From Dimorphilus gyrociliatus (taxonomy: Eukaryota; Annelida; Polychaeta; Dinophilidae), in contig CAJFCJ010000054.1 in NCBI GenBank assembly GCA_904063045.1, positions 1 to 64,000 on the forward strand: a stretch of DNA of 64,000 bases, written 5' to 3'. The translations under genes were made by a program, and so were the position numbers. The notes under the pieces are model-generated. The model was not told the origin of the DNA. It was given only the letters and a program-made list of their open reading frames with translations, and did not search any database. Each line of letters begins with the position of its first letter. Within the stretch, counting starts at the first letter, position 1. This document shows positions 1 to 11,045 of this stretch, one piece after another.

Positions 1-90
1 GAGCCTTATTATTTCGAATATGCACAGTTTTTGACCCTTCCACTCTTGACAGACAAGGCAAAAACTCAATTTTCAAAGATATATATATAT

Positions 91-617
91 CAGTACTGAT
101 ACCCTATTTTTGGCCACCATTTTTTTTTGAAAATTAAATTTTTTTTCAACTTTCGCCTAAGCAAGATGTTTTTACCAAAAATTAAAATGAAGACAAATTA
201 TCTATCCTTACTTGAGAATTATAAAAGCTGTATTTAATACAAACTTGATAAGAAAAATATATCTTTTCACCAATGAGGTGTTAAAATTGATTTTTCTATA
301 TTTTTTAAAATAAGAATAATGAAGTTGCAAATGGTAAAAATGAAAGTCATTTTGTAACAGTATTCGATAATTTGTGAAAATTATTCTTGAATATTTATCA
401 CTAACTACTTTTAATTAATTAACCAATTTAGTCAATGTTTGCATAAATTGATAATTTTCTTATTTCTATTGTGATAAACAAAGATTTTATAAATCTCACT
501 TAAAGATAGATGAGTTGTCCTTATTTTAACTTCTATTTAAAACATCTTGTTTAGGCCAAAAAAATATTCATTTTTGGAAAAAAAACAAAAGTGGCTAAAA
601 ATAGGGTACCTCTACTG
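91..617. mobile_element. Tc1-type MITE, about 527 bp
   Basis: The two ends are inverted copies of each other. The left end reads CAGTACTGATACCCTATTTT and the right end, on the other strand, CAGTAGAGGTACCCTATTTT. The similarity runs inward for about 90 bp, to a shared AAGATGTTTT motif. TA-rich sequence flanks both sides, fitting TA target duplication. There is no transposase inside, so this is a non-autonomous element. CAGT termini and TA targets are typical of Tc1/mariner; the autonomous partner is not identified. Confidence 0.75.
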
Positions 618-631
618 TATATATATATATA

Positions 632-715
632 TGTAGTTGATGAATGAGTGTAGGTTAAAGCTATTTTCACCATCTTTACCAATATATGCGTTAAAGATTT
701 AAGGTATATACTAGT
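632..715. repeat. dispersed repeat, pair of 14208-14303
   Basis: The stretch starting ATGTAGTTGATGAATGAGTG matches 14208-14303 in the same orientation with scattered mismatches. Both copies contain a ctattt..cacca..tttaccaat core followed by a gcgtta and taaggtata block. It is not coding and its class is unknown. Confidence 0.55.
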
Positions 716-843
716 AAATAAAGCAGTAATAATAAGTAATATCGAAAATGATAAAGGGTAATGAAATACCATTAGGTTTAAAAATATATATAATGTAAGG
801 TAATTATAAAATAATGTAAAGGGAATTTGGCTCACTGCCAAAT

Positions 844-1637
844 TTAGGCGATGCACCCATCAACTAGATTGGCTGGGGGAAGAACATGGGAAAGAGGCTC
901 ATTTAGTAGATAAGGAATGATATCTCTCACGTCTCTTTCTATGTTACTGTGACAGGTGTAAATCTCATATGTACAGTCTGTCAATTTTCGAATTATTTCT
1001 CCCAGTTTATATTTGTACGTTGACCTCTGATCCATGTATAAAACAGAGTCTCAGGAAAGAGCTCCAGTTTGTATCGATCTTTGTGCCATTTTGTTCTTTT
1101 ATGAATACCATTAAACAACTCAGTACAACATTTGTTGTTCAAGAGTTCACGCTCACGAGTGATGATAGTTGGGTCATATTCTCCATTATTAAGCAGTAAT
1201 TTGTTCAGCTTTAAGAAGTCCACTGGCGATACTGTCATCCGTTCTCCTAATTCATTGACTCCAAATGATATCAGATGGTTATTCACTAAGTTCTCAATTG
1301 TTGAGATTGTGAGACATATAACATTCCAGTCTAGATAGCTGTTTTTGTTTATTTCGGTAGTGAAAATCATGGGTTTAATTAGACCTATGATTCTTTCAAT
1401 CACTCCCATTTTATGAAAAGAGTAAGGGGAATTGAATTTCCACTGAATGTGCTTTACACTCGCTTGTTTCTTGCAATGGTCGTTGATCAACTTATACAGC
1501 CTTTTAAAGGTTGGTGCTGAGTCTGAAATTATTGACTTCGGCCAACTCCAACTGTTCATAAATATTTGGAACTCTGTTATTAATACCTCTGTAGCTAGGG
1601 AAGTAGTGGGTATAATTTGAACTGCCCTGGATCTCAA
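844..1637 (-). pseudogene. BEL/Pao-like integrase fragment
   Basis: The 214-codon reading frame on the minus strand carries the second half of a retroviral-type integrase core: SDSAPTF, then WKFNSPYSFHKMGVIERI with the catalytic Glu, then a region resembling the BEL/Pao sequence that follows the core (NNHLIS, SPVDFL). The end is broken: around 1030 the frame shifts and continues as KLGEIIRKLTDCTYEIYT. The first catalytic Asp region, reverse transcriptase and gag are absent, so this is a dead fragment. Assignment to BEL/Pao rather than gypsy rests on the W.F..P...H..GV.ER pattern and is moderate; the final strand segment also resembles gypsy integrases. Confidence 0.6.
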
Positions 1638-1639
1638 GC

Positions 1640-3214
1640 AACTTTGTTGTTATTTAAAGATTAGAACCACTATTCTTAAGGTATAATTTCTATAGAATTA
1701 TAGCTGAATAGGCTTTTAATTTAAATTTTCTACAATTATAGAAAATATAATTATTAAAATTATATTTATAGTGTAAAAAAAATATAATGTATAAAATATT
1801 TTATAGTGCTATTATACACGTACACAGAGCAAAATGATAATGGGAGTAAGAAAAAAGTTGATACAGCATTCAATATATTCAGTATTTAGGAATAAGTACA
1901 AGAAAATCCAATGACATGTAATTGGAAATTATATATGATTGATTTACTGCTTCATTTTATTTTTTTCTCTTCCAAAAAGTTAAAATAACAAAAAAGAATA
2001 CAGACATGCTAAGATTCAATAAATACAAAGCATATAAGAGACTGGAAAGTCTACAGAAGTTTGAAAGAGATGCAGAGTATGAGAGGTAATGTTTGTTGGT
2101 AACGTTCAGGCTATGTTTTAGGTCAACCTTGAGAAGAGTTGTACTTTGGGCTGCTATATTGGTGTCCAGCATGTAAGAAGAACCATAAGAACCTGGTGGA
2201 AAACAAAATGACCAGGCATGCGTTCAGAGCCAAAAATAGCCCCAGTGTGGCATCGGCAACACTAAGTAAAATGATAAAAAAAAGTTAAGTGAGAAGCTAA
2301 AAGAAGATGTGGAAAAATGCGTCTATACTGACCTAATACTAGCTTCTGGTGATGTAAAATACATTGCAAAAACATTATCAAAATACTAAAAGCCCTTGAT
2401 CTACTAACACCCTGACAAAACTGACAACAAATTCAAGGGAAGTGATAAAACAAATTCCTTCAGAAAGGCAACCTGTGAACACCATAACAAGGTGATGGGA
2501 ATCCTGTATGATGGACTGAAGAATAAGATCTATTGAAATTGGAAAATTTTGGCACTGGTACCAAAGGGAAAGAAATATCAGGGGTAAAAGCAACGGTCTA
2601 TAATCCTTTATGGATATGGAATATCTTAGTAGCTCATCTCTGAACAGCATTTTCAAAAGAATGCGATAGAAATCGCCCATAGGAGGGACAGAAGTCACCC
2701 CACTTATCAATTAAAGAAAAATTATCAAATTATTGTTTTTCAAAAAATCCTTTAAAATATCTCTTCCTTTTTGTGCCAAGTATTTGCATTTGACATGAGT
2801 AAAATGTTTTTTTTTCATCATGGGTTCTTATCCAAAGGGTTAGGGAAGAAAGCTCAAAATGCCGTCAATTATCACTCAAACAACAACTAAAGTATTATTA
2901 ATTAAAGGATAGCTAAAACCAGGACATGTTTTGTCTTTTGTCATTTATGCATTTATTAAAAGTTTTTCTATTTGTACCAGTTTGTCAAGTAATAAATATG
3001 GGTAGTGTCTAAAAATATAATGTTCTCTTTGTATTCAACTTTTTAGTTGAATATGTTATGAATATTCATATATTTTTGCTGCAAAGAAATAAATGTCTTA
3101 AAAGGGTAAAAATTTTCATCATTTATTACAAAGTGATCAATATACTGTATCTATATAAACACTAACTTAACAAAATAGGACAGATACTTAATATATAAAA
3201 CTGGATTTTTGAGT
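1640..3214. other. intergenic, no gene recognised
   Basis: AT-rich sequence. A region of higher complexity at 2180-2710 is open for 110 codons on the minus strand and also reads as broken coding sequence on the plus strand. It may be an old transposon, but no motif could be identified. The rest is simple AT-rich sequence. Confidence 0.4.
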
Positions 3215-3885
3215 ATGAATATAAAATTTCTAATTCTTTTTCTACTTGGTAGTTTAATTCCCAAATCTTATCTTTTGGATTATTGTAACACAACATTGAT
3301 AGGACTCTATGATGAAAATAAATTTCCCAACTCATTATTTTTTGGGTATAAAGCCCATGGTGGAAAGCTTGGACATCATGCAAGAATAGAAAAAATTTCA
3401 CCAAAGACTTGGTTCACTGCTGATTATCAAAATGGTTATTTACAAATTGATTTAGGTAAATAAACATAATTTTCTAAGTTCATTAAATTTTACTCTTAGT
3501 TTTCCACTTTTCTAAATAGGTCAACTATACAGTTTGTATGCATTGGATTTGTTAGGAGCATACTGGATCTCACCCAGTAATGTAGTAAGTGGTTACTATA
3601 CCAGGTCATTTCAAATTCGTTATGGATTTGATATAAATTCATTAGTCTACATAAAAACTGATGACCAGAATAATATTTATGTGAGACATATTGTTTGTAT
3701 TCTTTTATAAAAAATAATATTTTTTTTTTCTTTTTGAAATTTAAAGACTTTTGATGGTGCGGCTCCAAGTGAATACAACACTACAAAACGCATTTACTTT
3801 CCACATAAAATAACAACAAAATATTTTCGAATTTACCCCAAATCGGGTTATTATGGAGCTGTTAATATTGAACTTTATGGATGTA
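3215..3885 (+). CDS. secreted F5/8 type C (discoidin) domain protein, 3 exons seen
   Basis: The exons are 3215-3455, 3520-3680 and 3747-3885, joined by GTAAAT..TAG and GTGAGA..AAG introns with consistent phase. The ATG at 3215 begins a signal peptide (MNIKFLILFLLGSLIP). The mature part is a single discoidin domain of about 150 residues: an N-terminal Cys, an LGQLYSLYALDLLG strand, FQIRYGFDINSLVYI, FRIYPKSGYYGAVNIELYGC at the end. Such domains bind phospholipid, glycans or collagen outside the cell. Exon 3 ends with a good donor (A|GTAAGT), so more exons should follow, but none is evident before the LRR relic at 5.9 kb. It may be a short gene with an unseen last exon, or the 5' part of a larger receptor. 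Confidence 0.72.
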
Positions 3886-4996
3886 GTAAGTTGTCACCAG
3901 TCTTTTCTCTAAATCATTTCATTATTCATTTGATAAAATAACAATAATAACAACAACAAAACATTCAATCAGATTCAATATGAAAACATTTAAACATAAC
4001 ACAAGAAATGCTCAAAAATTTAAAAAAGTAAAATATAAATTTTTGAAGTTAACTTGTAAAGGTTTTCTTTACAATTGATGAGCCTTTAAAGTCTCTTCAT
4101 TTGAAGATCATTTATTTTAATGAAGAAGAAAGTAGACAGATTGAAGATTTCTTGAAACAGGAAAGGAATGTTTGTAAACATTTAAAATAGTTTAAATTTT
4201 CACAATAGCTTTTCGAATTGAGAGAGAAATGAGAAGAAAATCGGTGGAGAAGAATCAGAATCAAGAATGCTACCATTTTCAGTCTATAACAACTAGTTTT
4301 CCAAAAGATTCCTTTATTTATCTAAACTTTCAATGTGCAATTTAAAAGGCATCATTTTTCTCTCTCAGCCATTATTCAGTTGTCAAAACTAAAATCAGAC
4401 AGAGAAAGATAGTTCAATTTTGATACAAACTTAGTGATAAATAATTTATTGCAAAAATATAAAATAAAATTGTTTTGCTTTCTGAATATTTTCATGATTG
4501 GCTTTAAAAATGTAGAAAAATTTGTGATAGATTAACAATTTTATCTTCTTTGTTATAACTTGATTTAGAGGTTAGCGTGGGTAAAAGCGATTTCCTAGGC
4601 ATAAAGTTCATTTACCTTTCAGTGTTATTTAACAAGACAACAAACTATTTGGTTGAGTGATTCATCCATCAATTGTATTACAAATAGCTAAACTGCTTGA
4701 CTAGAATAGAATTATGTAATTCTATTCAATTATAGTTAAAATTGCATCCACATTAAAAATTCTTAAAAAATCACCAAACAATTATAAAATAATTAGTCTC
4801 TTTTTAGTTAAATATCCTCTCTACTCTTTTTCTTTTTCACAAAAACAGAGTTTCATTATTTACCACACCTGTCAAAAATTAAGTTTAATTGTGTCATGTG
4901 ACAAAATGTAATGACAAGTATTAAATTATTTTTATGGTATTTTAAGTATGAAAAGCTAGACAAAATGTCAGGAATAATATATAATTTAAAATACTT
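3886..4996. other. non-coding stretch, no firm gene
   Basis: AT-rich. A short open segment at about 4060-4190 (phrases LKSLHLKIIYFNEEE) looks coding-like but is isolated. It could be an LRR remnant or chance. Confidence 0.3.
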
Positions 4997-5203
4997 GGGG
5001 CTGGTCGTAAACGGCCATAAATGAAATATTTGAAAGTTAGGTTTCAGCCTGGGAAATGGTTAGGAGGAATAAGATAACTGTTGATATGTTCTTAGGAGGG
5101 TCCCATCTAAGGGTTAGGGGTATTCAAAAAGGTTAGGCAAAAACAAGGGCTGGGTTAGGGTTAGGGTGAAACCATAGATTTATGGCCGTTTTCTACCACA
5201 TCC
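4997..5203 (+). mobile_element. TTAGGG-bearing MITE, subfamily 2 (207 bp)
   Basis: It starts GGGGCTGGTCGTAAACGGCC and ends CCGTTTTCTACCACATCC, forming imperfect inverted termini. A perfect 9-bp target duplication AAAATACTT lies on both sides (4988-4996 and 5204-5212). The interior has the family core: AGGAGGGTC, CTAAGGGTTAGGGG, and GGGTTAGGGTTAGGGT. Termini differ from the 8.2/13.9/58.5 kb copies (GGCCATAAAT instead of GTCCACAAAT). Nine-bp duplications are characteristic of Mutator-like elements. Confidence 0.85.
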
Positions 5204-5885
5204 AAAATACTTTTGTTATGGGCAAGAGAGAGAGAGAGAGAAAGATCTAGAATAGAATTATATATTTGAATGGAAAATTTCACTTGCTTTTAAATTTGGG
5301 CTTATTTTTGGAGTGTAATTTTGATAATAATATATTTACAAAAACAACAGACAATGGAAATACTCAAATTTACTCAAATGGAAAATGAATCTTAACTTGT
5401 TACCATAGTAACTCTACACGTAAATACTGCAATATATATAAAGAGTAATTTTTTTGTAAATTTCTCACTTGCAATTATTTCAAATAGAGTTTTTTTTATT
5501 GAAATTAATAATAGAAGGACATTAATTTATCTAAAATCAAAGAACATTTCCAAATCCTTGTTATGCAGTTACCTTGAAATAAAAGGTCTGTTTTAAAAAA
5601 AACAAAAACACTATAAAATATAAACTAATGTTCAAATAGAGAACAAAATATCCTAAATATTGATAAAACCCTACTTGGAAATAGTAGTAATACAGTTATA
5701 TGGAATTTAAATTATATAAACAATGATCAATTAATAATGATACTTGATAGGATCATATCAACTAATTATGGCTTTAAAGAATATATTTAACCAGAAGTGA
5801 TGTCTTTCATATACCATCAATTTTCATAACTGTTTTAAACATTGAAAGAAACTTTTAAAAAGAAGTTTTTAAATTATTTAAATTT
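5204..5885. other. non-coding stretch with GA microsatellite
   Basis: A GA run lies at about 5227-5241, followed by AT-rich sequence without a supported exon. Confidence 0.4.
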
Positions 5886-6164
5886 TTGAATTTAATTAAA
5901 CTAGATATTTCAAGTTCAAAACTACAAACAATCTCATTTAATGAAATGAAAACTTTGAAAAATTTAAAATATTTATACATTACTCATAACTTTATTGAAA
6001 GAATTGAGAAAGAGACATTTTTTAATGCTTTTCATTTGAAAGTTATTTATTTGAATAAGTCAGGAATTCCATTAAAAAATGCAAGAATGATAACAAAAAT
6101 GTTGCAAAGTGTTAAGAAAATATTTACTGAACAATTTTAAATCTGTTGCCCATTCAATTGACTA

Positions 6165-6275
6165 TACAAGAAACGAGTTTTATACCTACCTCAACCAATG
6201 TGAACCCAAGCTTTGGTAAATGTATAAAAGGAAATGCATTTCCCCAGCTTGTCAGTTGTTATTTACTTTAAGTAA
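6165..6275 (+). repeat. LTR-B fragment inside the receptor relic
   Basis: It shares the promoter part of LTR-B (ATAAAAGGAAATGCATTTCCCC, interrupted here after 20 bases, then AGCTTGTCAGTT) with 27470-27510 and 52680-52710. It follows directly after the LRR/cysteine-pair exon, so retrotransposon sequence has split the receptor. Confidence 0.65.
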
Positions 6276-6685
6276 ACAAGAATCAATTGTTCCAAATCCG
6301 TATCCTCTTAGAATCAATGTATCTGTATATTTTGATATACAGTTATGCTCTTAGTTATACTATCAATATGACTGTCTAAGCATGTCAACATATTCAAGGA
6401 GAATTTTGTGAACAAGCAAATTAATGTTCTTATGGATTTTATATACAGTATAGCTTCAACCAATCCTATTGTCTGAGAAAGATACTAGACAAAATACTTT
6501 CTGCCAGTACATTAACTGTTCTTCTAAAATAAAGGCTTCTGAGTTTATTAATATACACTATTTCCTCTATATATACAAAAAACAAGAATTTTTATTTACT
6601 TTTTTAATAGGTTAGTGGGTGTTTTTAATAGGGGGCGTTCCCTAGATATACTAATATTGTCGATTTATTTTAATCACACCAATAT

Positions 6686-6880
6686 CTAGCAGCTTTTAGA
6701 ATTACATTGATCTTTCCAATCACACCATTTCACTGTTCTAGCCATTCTTTTTTTGTAATTTCCTGGAACTTCTGATGGACAGTTTATTTTCTTTAAAGTA
6801 TTAATAGCGGTACAACAGCCATTTTTATATTTTTCTTTTTCTTTCTTAACCTTGTCTAAATGACTTTGCATGGTCAGAAT
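6686..6880 (-). CDS. small Cys-rich ORF, uncertain
   Basis: A minus-strand frame starting at an ATG near 6902 runs to a stop at 6686. Its C-terminal half is basic and carries five Cys (NGCCTAINTLKKINC, RTVKWCDWKDQCNSKSC). There is no convincing signal peptide and no splice partner. It lies between the two LTR-B fragments, so it may belong to the inserted element or be chance. Function unknown. Confidence 0.2.
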   Translation of the reverse strand: MLTMQSHLDKVKKEKEKYKNGCCTAINTLKKINCPSEVPGNYKKRMARTVKWCDWKDQCNSKSC

Positions 6881-7047
6881 CCAATTTAACGAGTGTAACA
6901 TTACAATGAACAAGCAATAGAACCAAAGATCAATAGCAGAGTAGATAGTTCATAACAGCAGGTTGCCAAATTGCCAAACTAGCATGCAGCAGGAGAGTGG
7001 CTTATTCCATTGAAGGCTGTTCCCTGTGATCTTCCTCAATGATTAGT

Positions 7048-7255
7048 TTAATTTAGAACTAGAAACTCATTTACTCAATACATATTCTTTAAATGAAATA
7101 CTGGCATTTTGTTGATTAATTTCTACCGAAATTACATTTTTTATAACTACTTGTGGACGAACTTGGAAGGTTCTATTTGGACCAGTACTTTGGCAGATTG
7201 GTAAATGATTGGAAAGGATGAAGAAGAAGCAGAAATTCCTACAATTACAATACAA
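7048..7255 (+). repeat. LTR-B 3' part
   Basis: It matches the last 200 bp of the full LTR-B at 27101-27769: ACTCATTTACTC, TTTTGTTGATTAATTTCT, TGTGGACGAACTTG, GCAGAAATTCCTACAATTAC, ending CAACAAAGTACA. It sits immediately before the TM3 exon of the broken receptor. Confidence 0.75.
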
Positions 7256-7983
7256 CAAAGTACAAACAAAATACTTTATTACATGCAACAAATGATTACC
7301 TTCAAATGGAAGAGAGCTAGAGGAATGGATTGGCTTGTATTGTATCATTTTCTTTAATTTTTTCAATAACAAATATCTTTTTGATAACACTGGAGAGGTA
7401 TAAGGCAATTTGTAAACCATTTGAGGAAAATATTATAAAAACAAAAGCAAAATTGATATAACTGTTCAATTTTTTACTTACATTTGCAATTGTTTTAATT
7501 CTATTAATATTTTTCAAGGTTTTCTTTCTTTATTTTCAAAAATATTTCAATATATATGTTTTTATCTATTTTTAAAAAGATTGTTTTTCAGAATCATCAA
7601 CCTGTCTTAATATTCATACAAGAAGTGATAAAGGTGAAGGTTGGATATATTCATTTATTGTATTTGGTTTCTTGATTTTTGCAATCAGCCTATCAATCTT
7701 TTTACTTTATGTTTCAATATTCTTTGCAATAAATAAGAGAAATAAAATGTCTGCAGTTATAATATCATTCTTAGTCCCATTGAATTCATTACTCAATCCA
7801 TATATTTATTCATTTGATAGTTTTAAAAAAGTTCTCTTCATCCACCAAATTTTAATGTAAAATTTATCTTTTACTGCATAAAACTCTCTCTGTCTTTTCT
7901 TTTTCTTTCTAATAGAAAAATCAGGTTTGCAAATTATGAGAAACATGTAAACTTTTAAAATAAATCAATCACTTTCGTTAGAA

Positions 7984-8188
7984 ATGGAACAAGAATTCTT
8001 TGAAGATAATGAAGATGAAAATTTAAAAGAATTTATTATAAATCAAAAAATTTCTAAAGATTTCAAATACTTTTACTGTATTAGAGAAATATTGAAAGAT
8101 TTAAGAATATTCCATTCAGAAGCCTTATCTATTGATTGTTCAAATATTGAAAGTATTTTATCTGCGAAAGTAAATGTGGATTTTTTTT
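7984..8188 (+). CDS. short acidic ORF cut by a MITE
   Basis: The ATG at 7984 opens an acidic, Asp/Glu/Lys-rich frame (MEQEFFEDNEDENLKEFI) that runs straight into a MITE at 8189, so its natural end is lost. There is no recognisable domain. It may be the first exon of an unseen gene or a relic; the codon composition is similar to other exons here. Confidence 0.25.
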
Positions 8189-8396
8189 GGGGTCGACAGA
8201 AAACGTCTACAAATGAGAAATTTCAAGACAAAAATTTGGATTGAGAAATGGTTAGGCAAAAGAAAACAGCAACTGATTTGTAGTTAGGAGGGTCTCCTCT
8301 GAGGGTTAGGGGTAAAGGAAAAAGGTTAGGTACAGCTAAGGGCTGGGTTAGGGTTAGGGTAAAAGCACCAATTTGTGGACGTTTTCTGTCGTATCC
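8189..8396 (+). mobile_element. TTAGGG-bearing MITE, subfamily 1
   Basis: The left end is GGGGTCGACAGAAAACGTCT and the right end reads, on the other strand, GGATACGACAGAAAACGTCC. It is flanked by ATTTTTTTT on both sides (9 bp, low complexity). The interior carries GGAGGGTCTCCTC, GGGTTAGGGG and GGGTTAGGGTTAGGGT. About 90 percent like the copies at 13868 and 58475 by eye. Non-coding. Confidence 0.85.
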
Positions 8397-8399
8397 ATT

Positions 8400-9165
8400 T
8401 TTTTTTCTTTCTTGTTTATTTACAAAATTTCTTTTTGGCAGAAAAACATTGAACAGGGATATACAATTTTTCCAGAGTATTATACCAGATTAACAAAATA
8501 TCAGAATTGAAAGATATTTATTTTTTTGGAGATTTTTTTTCAATATAATACAAAAAAATTCAAACTAATTGAATAATGATTTATATGTTGTTTTTTTACA
8601 TGAATATTGCCTCAGAATACATTAAATAGATAACTATTGATTTGATATTTTTGAATACTAATGCCAACTACAATATTAAAACTGGATACATGTATTTAGT
8701 GTAAATTTATGGAGAAAATGTCTTATAAATTACTATCAAATGGTGCCATATTTGGTATTTTTCTTTATGCTGACTTCCAAATATTTTTTCCTTGCATTTG
8801 TAGCAATACAATACTATCTATCAACAAGAAGTAAAAATTATCAAAAAATGGTTGCTCAAAAGTTTCAAAAACTTGATTTAATTAATGATAATCTTACCTT
8901 AAATTGATATAACTGTAAAATATCTATTCAAAGATATTCAAATTTTTCTATTATTGCTATGTTTTGTGATTAAACTTAGTAAATATCTTTTACAGATAGT
9001 ATTTCAACAAAACTATTCTTTTGAAAGGAATCAAAAACAGAAAAACATAAACAGGAAATAGTTCCTCAACAAAATGGCGGATCTATCATTGCATAATTTT
9101 TATAATCTCAAAAGTTTGAAACAATATTTAACCCTATTTATCAATACCAATTTTCAATTCCAAGG
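8400..9165. other. AT-rich intergenic sequence
   Basis: No exon, RNA gene or clear repeat is visible. Confidence 0.4.
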
Positions 9166-9169
9166 ACAA

Positions 9170-9440
9170 TTTCTCCTGTGGACATTCTCTCTTGTGGACA
9201 TTTTCGCCTGCACCCAGACAGCTCGTTAAGTATAACTTTGTCATTGTATACTGGAGACAAACCTTCAAGTATATAAATCTTCACTGTTTCATTCCAACTA
9301 TCCTACTTTAAATTGACAAGATCAACTGGAAACAACCCTCACTGGGACAAGCCTTCTACTGCTTTCCTTCAACATTGGACACTAGTTTGGTAATTTGATG
9401 ATTATCACCAAAAATGATATAACTTGCATCAGCCTTTTAA
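9170..9440 (+). repeat. LTR-C-like fragment
   Basis: GGAGACAAACCTTCAAGTAT, ATAAATC, a GGAAACAACC block and CAACATTGGA..CAGTTTGGTAATTTG-like end resemble 51380-51530. The AAGTATATAAATC motif would be its TATA box. Probably a decayed solo LTR; the ends are not resolved. Confidence 0.5.
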
Positions 9441-10302
9441 ATATTCTTGATTAAAAAGTAATCAGGTATAAATTCTTTATTCAAATCAAATGAAAGATCA
9501 GCTGTATAACCATTACCCTGGCGGTCTGAGCACTAGGAAGACATTTGTTGGATATAAATGTATATAAATTCCCAATCAATAGTTTATTTGAAAAATATAT
9601 ACAAAATGAACACATTGAAAAACAAAAAACATCAATAAAATCTATTTTCTGCTATAAATTTTAAAAACTGTTGACATAATATACATCAGAATATTTCAGA
9701 TTTATAGGCAATATAGAATTTACAAGATTTTATTTTGCTTGTAGCACGGAATTGCAGACAATTCTGTCTAAAATTATGTTTTTATTACTCTTAGCTTTCT
9801 CACACTGTTTTGATACATTCACTCTCTTTTATACCTTGCTAGCGTCACTTAACTGGGTGCTTGACTGTTCTCATTCGTGGTGCCACATTCGCGCCACATT
9901 GTTCTCTATCAACTATCCTGACTTTGGCTAAGTCAAGCTCCCCTTGTAAGTGACACTAACATACTGACATACATTCACTGACTCACACTGACTCACACAT
10001 AATGTTTAAACGCTCTCTTCATAGAATACAGTCTGCAACAGAAAGATCCATATATGAAAAAAAAAAAGTTTTTTGATAAAAGAGCTTTTTTTTCTTTCTA
10101 AGATGAATTTTTTTGGTTTTTTTTTAAATATTGGTTGAAGAATATGTCTGAAATTGAAATTTGGATTCGGTTTGAATTGAATGTTTAATAATCTTAAAAA
10201 ATAGCAGAATAATAGTGCATCAAAAATTTCCGTATATTGTCAGTTAACTAGCTTGTCTTCATTTTTTTTATTACATTTCTATATTTTGTATTTGTACAAG
10301 AG
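9441..10302. other. intergenic, unassigned repeat-like sequence
   Basis: A relatively GC-richer patch at 9830-9990 contains CGCGCCACATTG. On the minus strand this reads TGGCGCGAATG, similar to the primer-binding sites next to LTR-A and LTR-B, so it may be LTR-retrotransposon debris. Nothing coding was found. Confidence 0.3.
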
Positions 10303-11045
10303 TTATTTTCCTATCCTGTCACCTTTGTTGGCAATAACTTGCCAAATTCTTCCTCCTATTCCTTTATATAAATGTTTTACATAGCCTCTTTTGTTTCTAT
10401 TTATTTTTTCTGTTTTGGCTTGTATTTTGTCCCATAAATGGTCAAGGGTTTGGGGCGTACTTATTTCATAAACATTTTTTTTAAATAACCGCACAAATTT
10501 TCTATGGGGTTGAGGTCTGGTGAATATGGAGGCCAAACTAGCACTTGGATTCTGTTCTCCTCCAGTGTATCAGTTGTTACACTGGAGGTGTGTGGAGGTG
10601 CATTATCCTGCTGCCAGAAGAAGTCTTCACCAAATTTTTCCCTCAACATTGGAAAAATTGTCCCCTGAATGAACTCAGAGTAAATTTCTTCAGTGATGTT
10701 AGAGGGAAGTCTTTGGATGAAAACTTCACCATCTGAGGATTTACACCCCTACACCATCACTCCTCCTCCACCAACAGGACTTGAGAGTCTTGGCCTATTG
10801 TCTACTTGCCAAGTTAGTAGGTGGTTTGGACCATCTAGGGCAAACCTAGTCTCAGTGGTAAAGATCACTTTACTGAAATTAATCTGTTGTTGGATCCAGC
10901 CACCTACCAAAGCCATTTGAGTATTTTTTAGCTCTTGTTGACAAAGGGTAAATTTTTGGGACAGTTAGATAGCTTGCTCCTTCTTGCTTTAGAACCCTTT
11001 GTATGGTTCTCTTTGAGATATCCAGTCCTAATTTTTGTCTATTTG
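10303..11045 (-). pseudogene. Tc1/mariner transposase relic
   Basis: Reading leftward from about 11045: LGLDISKRTIQRVL (helix-turn-helix end), a VIFTTETRF strand where the first catalytic Asp should be, GGGGVMV followed by a stop instead of Trp, then FFWQQDNAPPHTS (second Asp) and WPPYSPDLNPIEN (the Glu). Then the frame is interrupted, and a second frame gives the C-terminal part to 10303. The missing first Asp, the stop and the frameshift mean it is inactive. It abuts a MULE fragment on its upstream side, so it appears to have landed in or been joined to that element. Confidence 0.8.

Larger units (their letters stand above)
5886..7860 (+). pseudogene. broken LGR-type (LRR + 7TM) receptor
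   Basis: Three pieces of one receptor type lie in order. First, 5886-6158 has leucine-rich repeats (LDISSSKLQTISFNEM, LKYLYITHNFIERI), then a stop at 6138-6140 followed in frame by ICCPFN, resembling the cysteine pair before TM1 in LGR/relaxin-type receptors. Second, 7323-7510 encodes TM3 with an ERY motif (LITLERYKAICKPF) and TM4, with an in-frame TAA after KAKLI. Third, 7591-7860 encodes the ECL2 Cys, TM5 and TM7 with NPxxY (LNSLLNPYIYSF), but TM6 is missing. TM1-TM2 are replaced by LTR sequence. Splice phases between pieces 2 and 3 do not match. Two stops, a deletion and an insertion make it a pseudogene. In the family, such receptors bind glycoprotein or relaxin-like hormones. Confidence 0.75.

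Noticed and set aside
2378-2710. 110-codon minus-strand ORF
   Set aside because: No domain, no start context, and both strands look equally degenerate; possibly old transposon but not supportable.
5140-5170. TTAGGG repeats as interstitial telomere
   Set aside because: Only two to three units, always at the same place within the MITE family, so they are transposon sequence.
7067-7517. Minus-strand ORFs over the receptor relic
   Set aside because: They are complements of LTR-B and of the TM3-TM4 exon.
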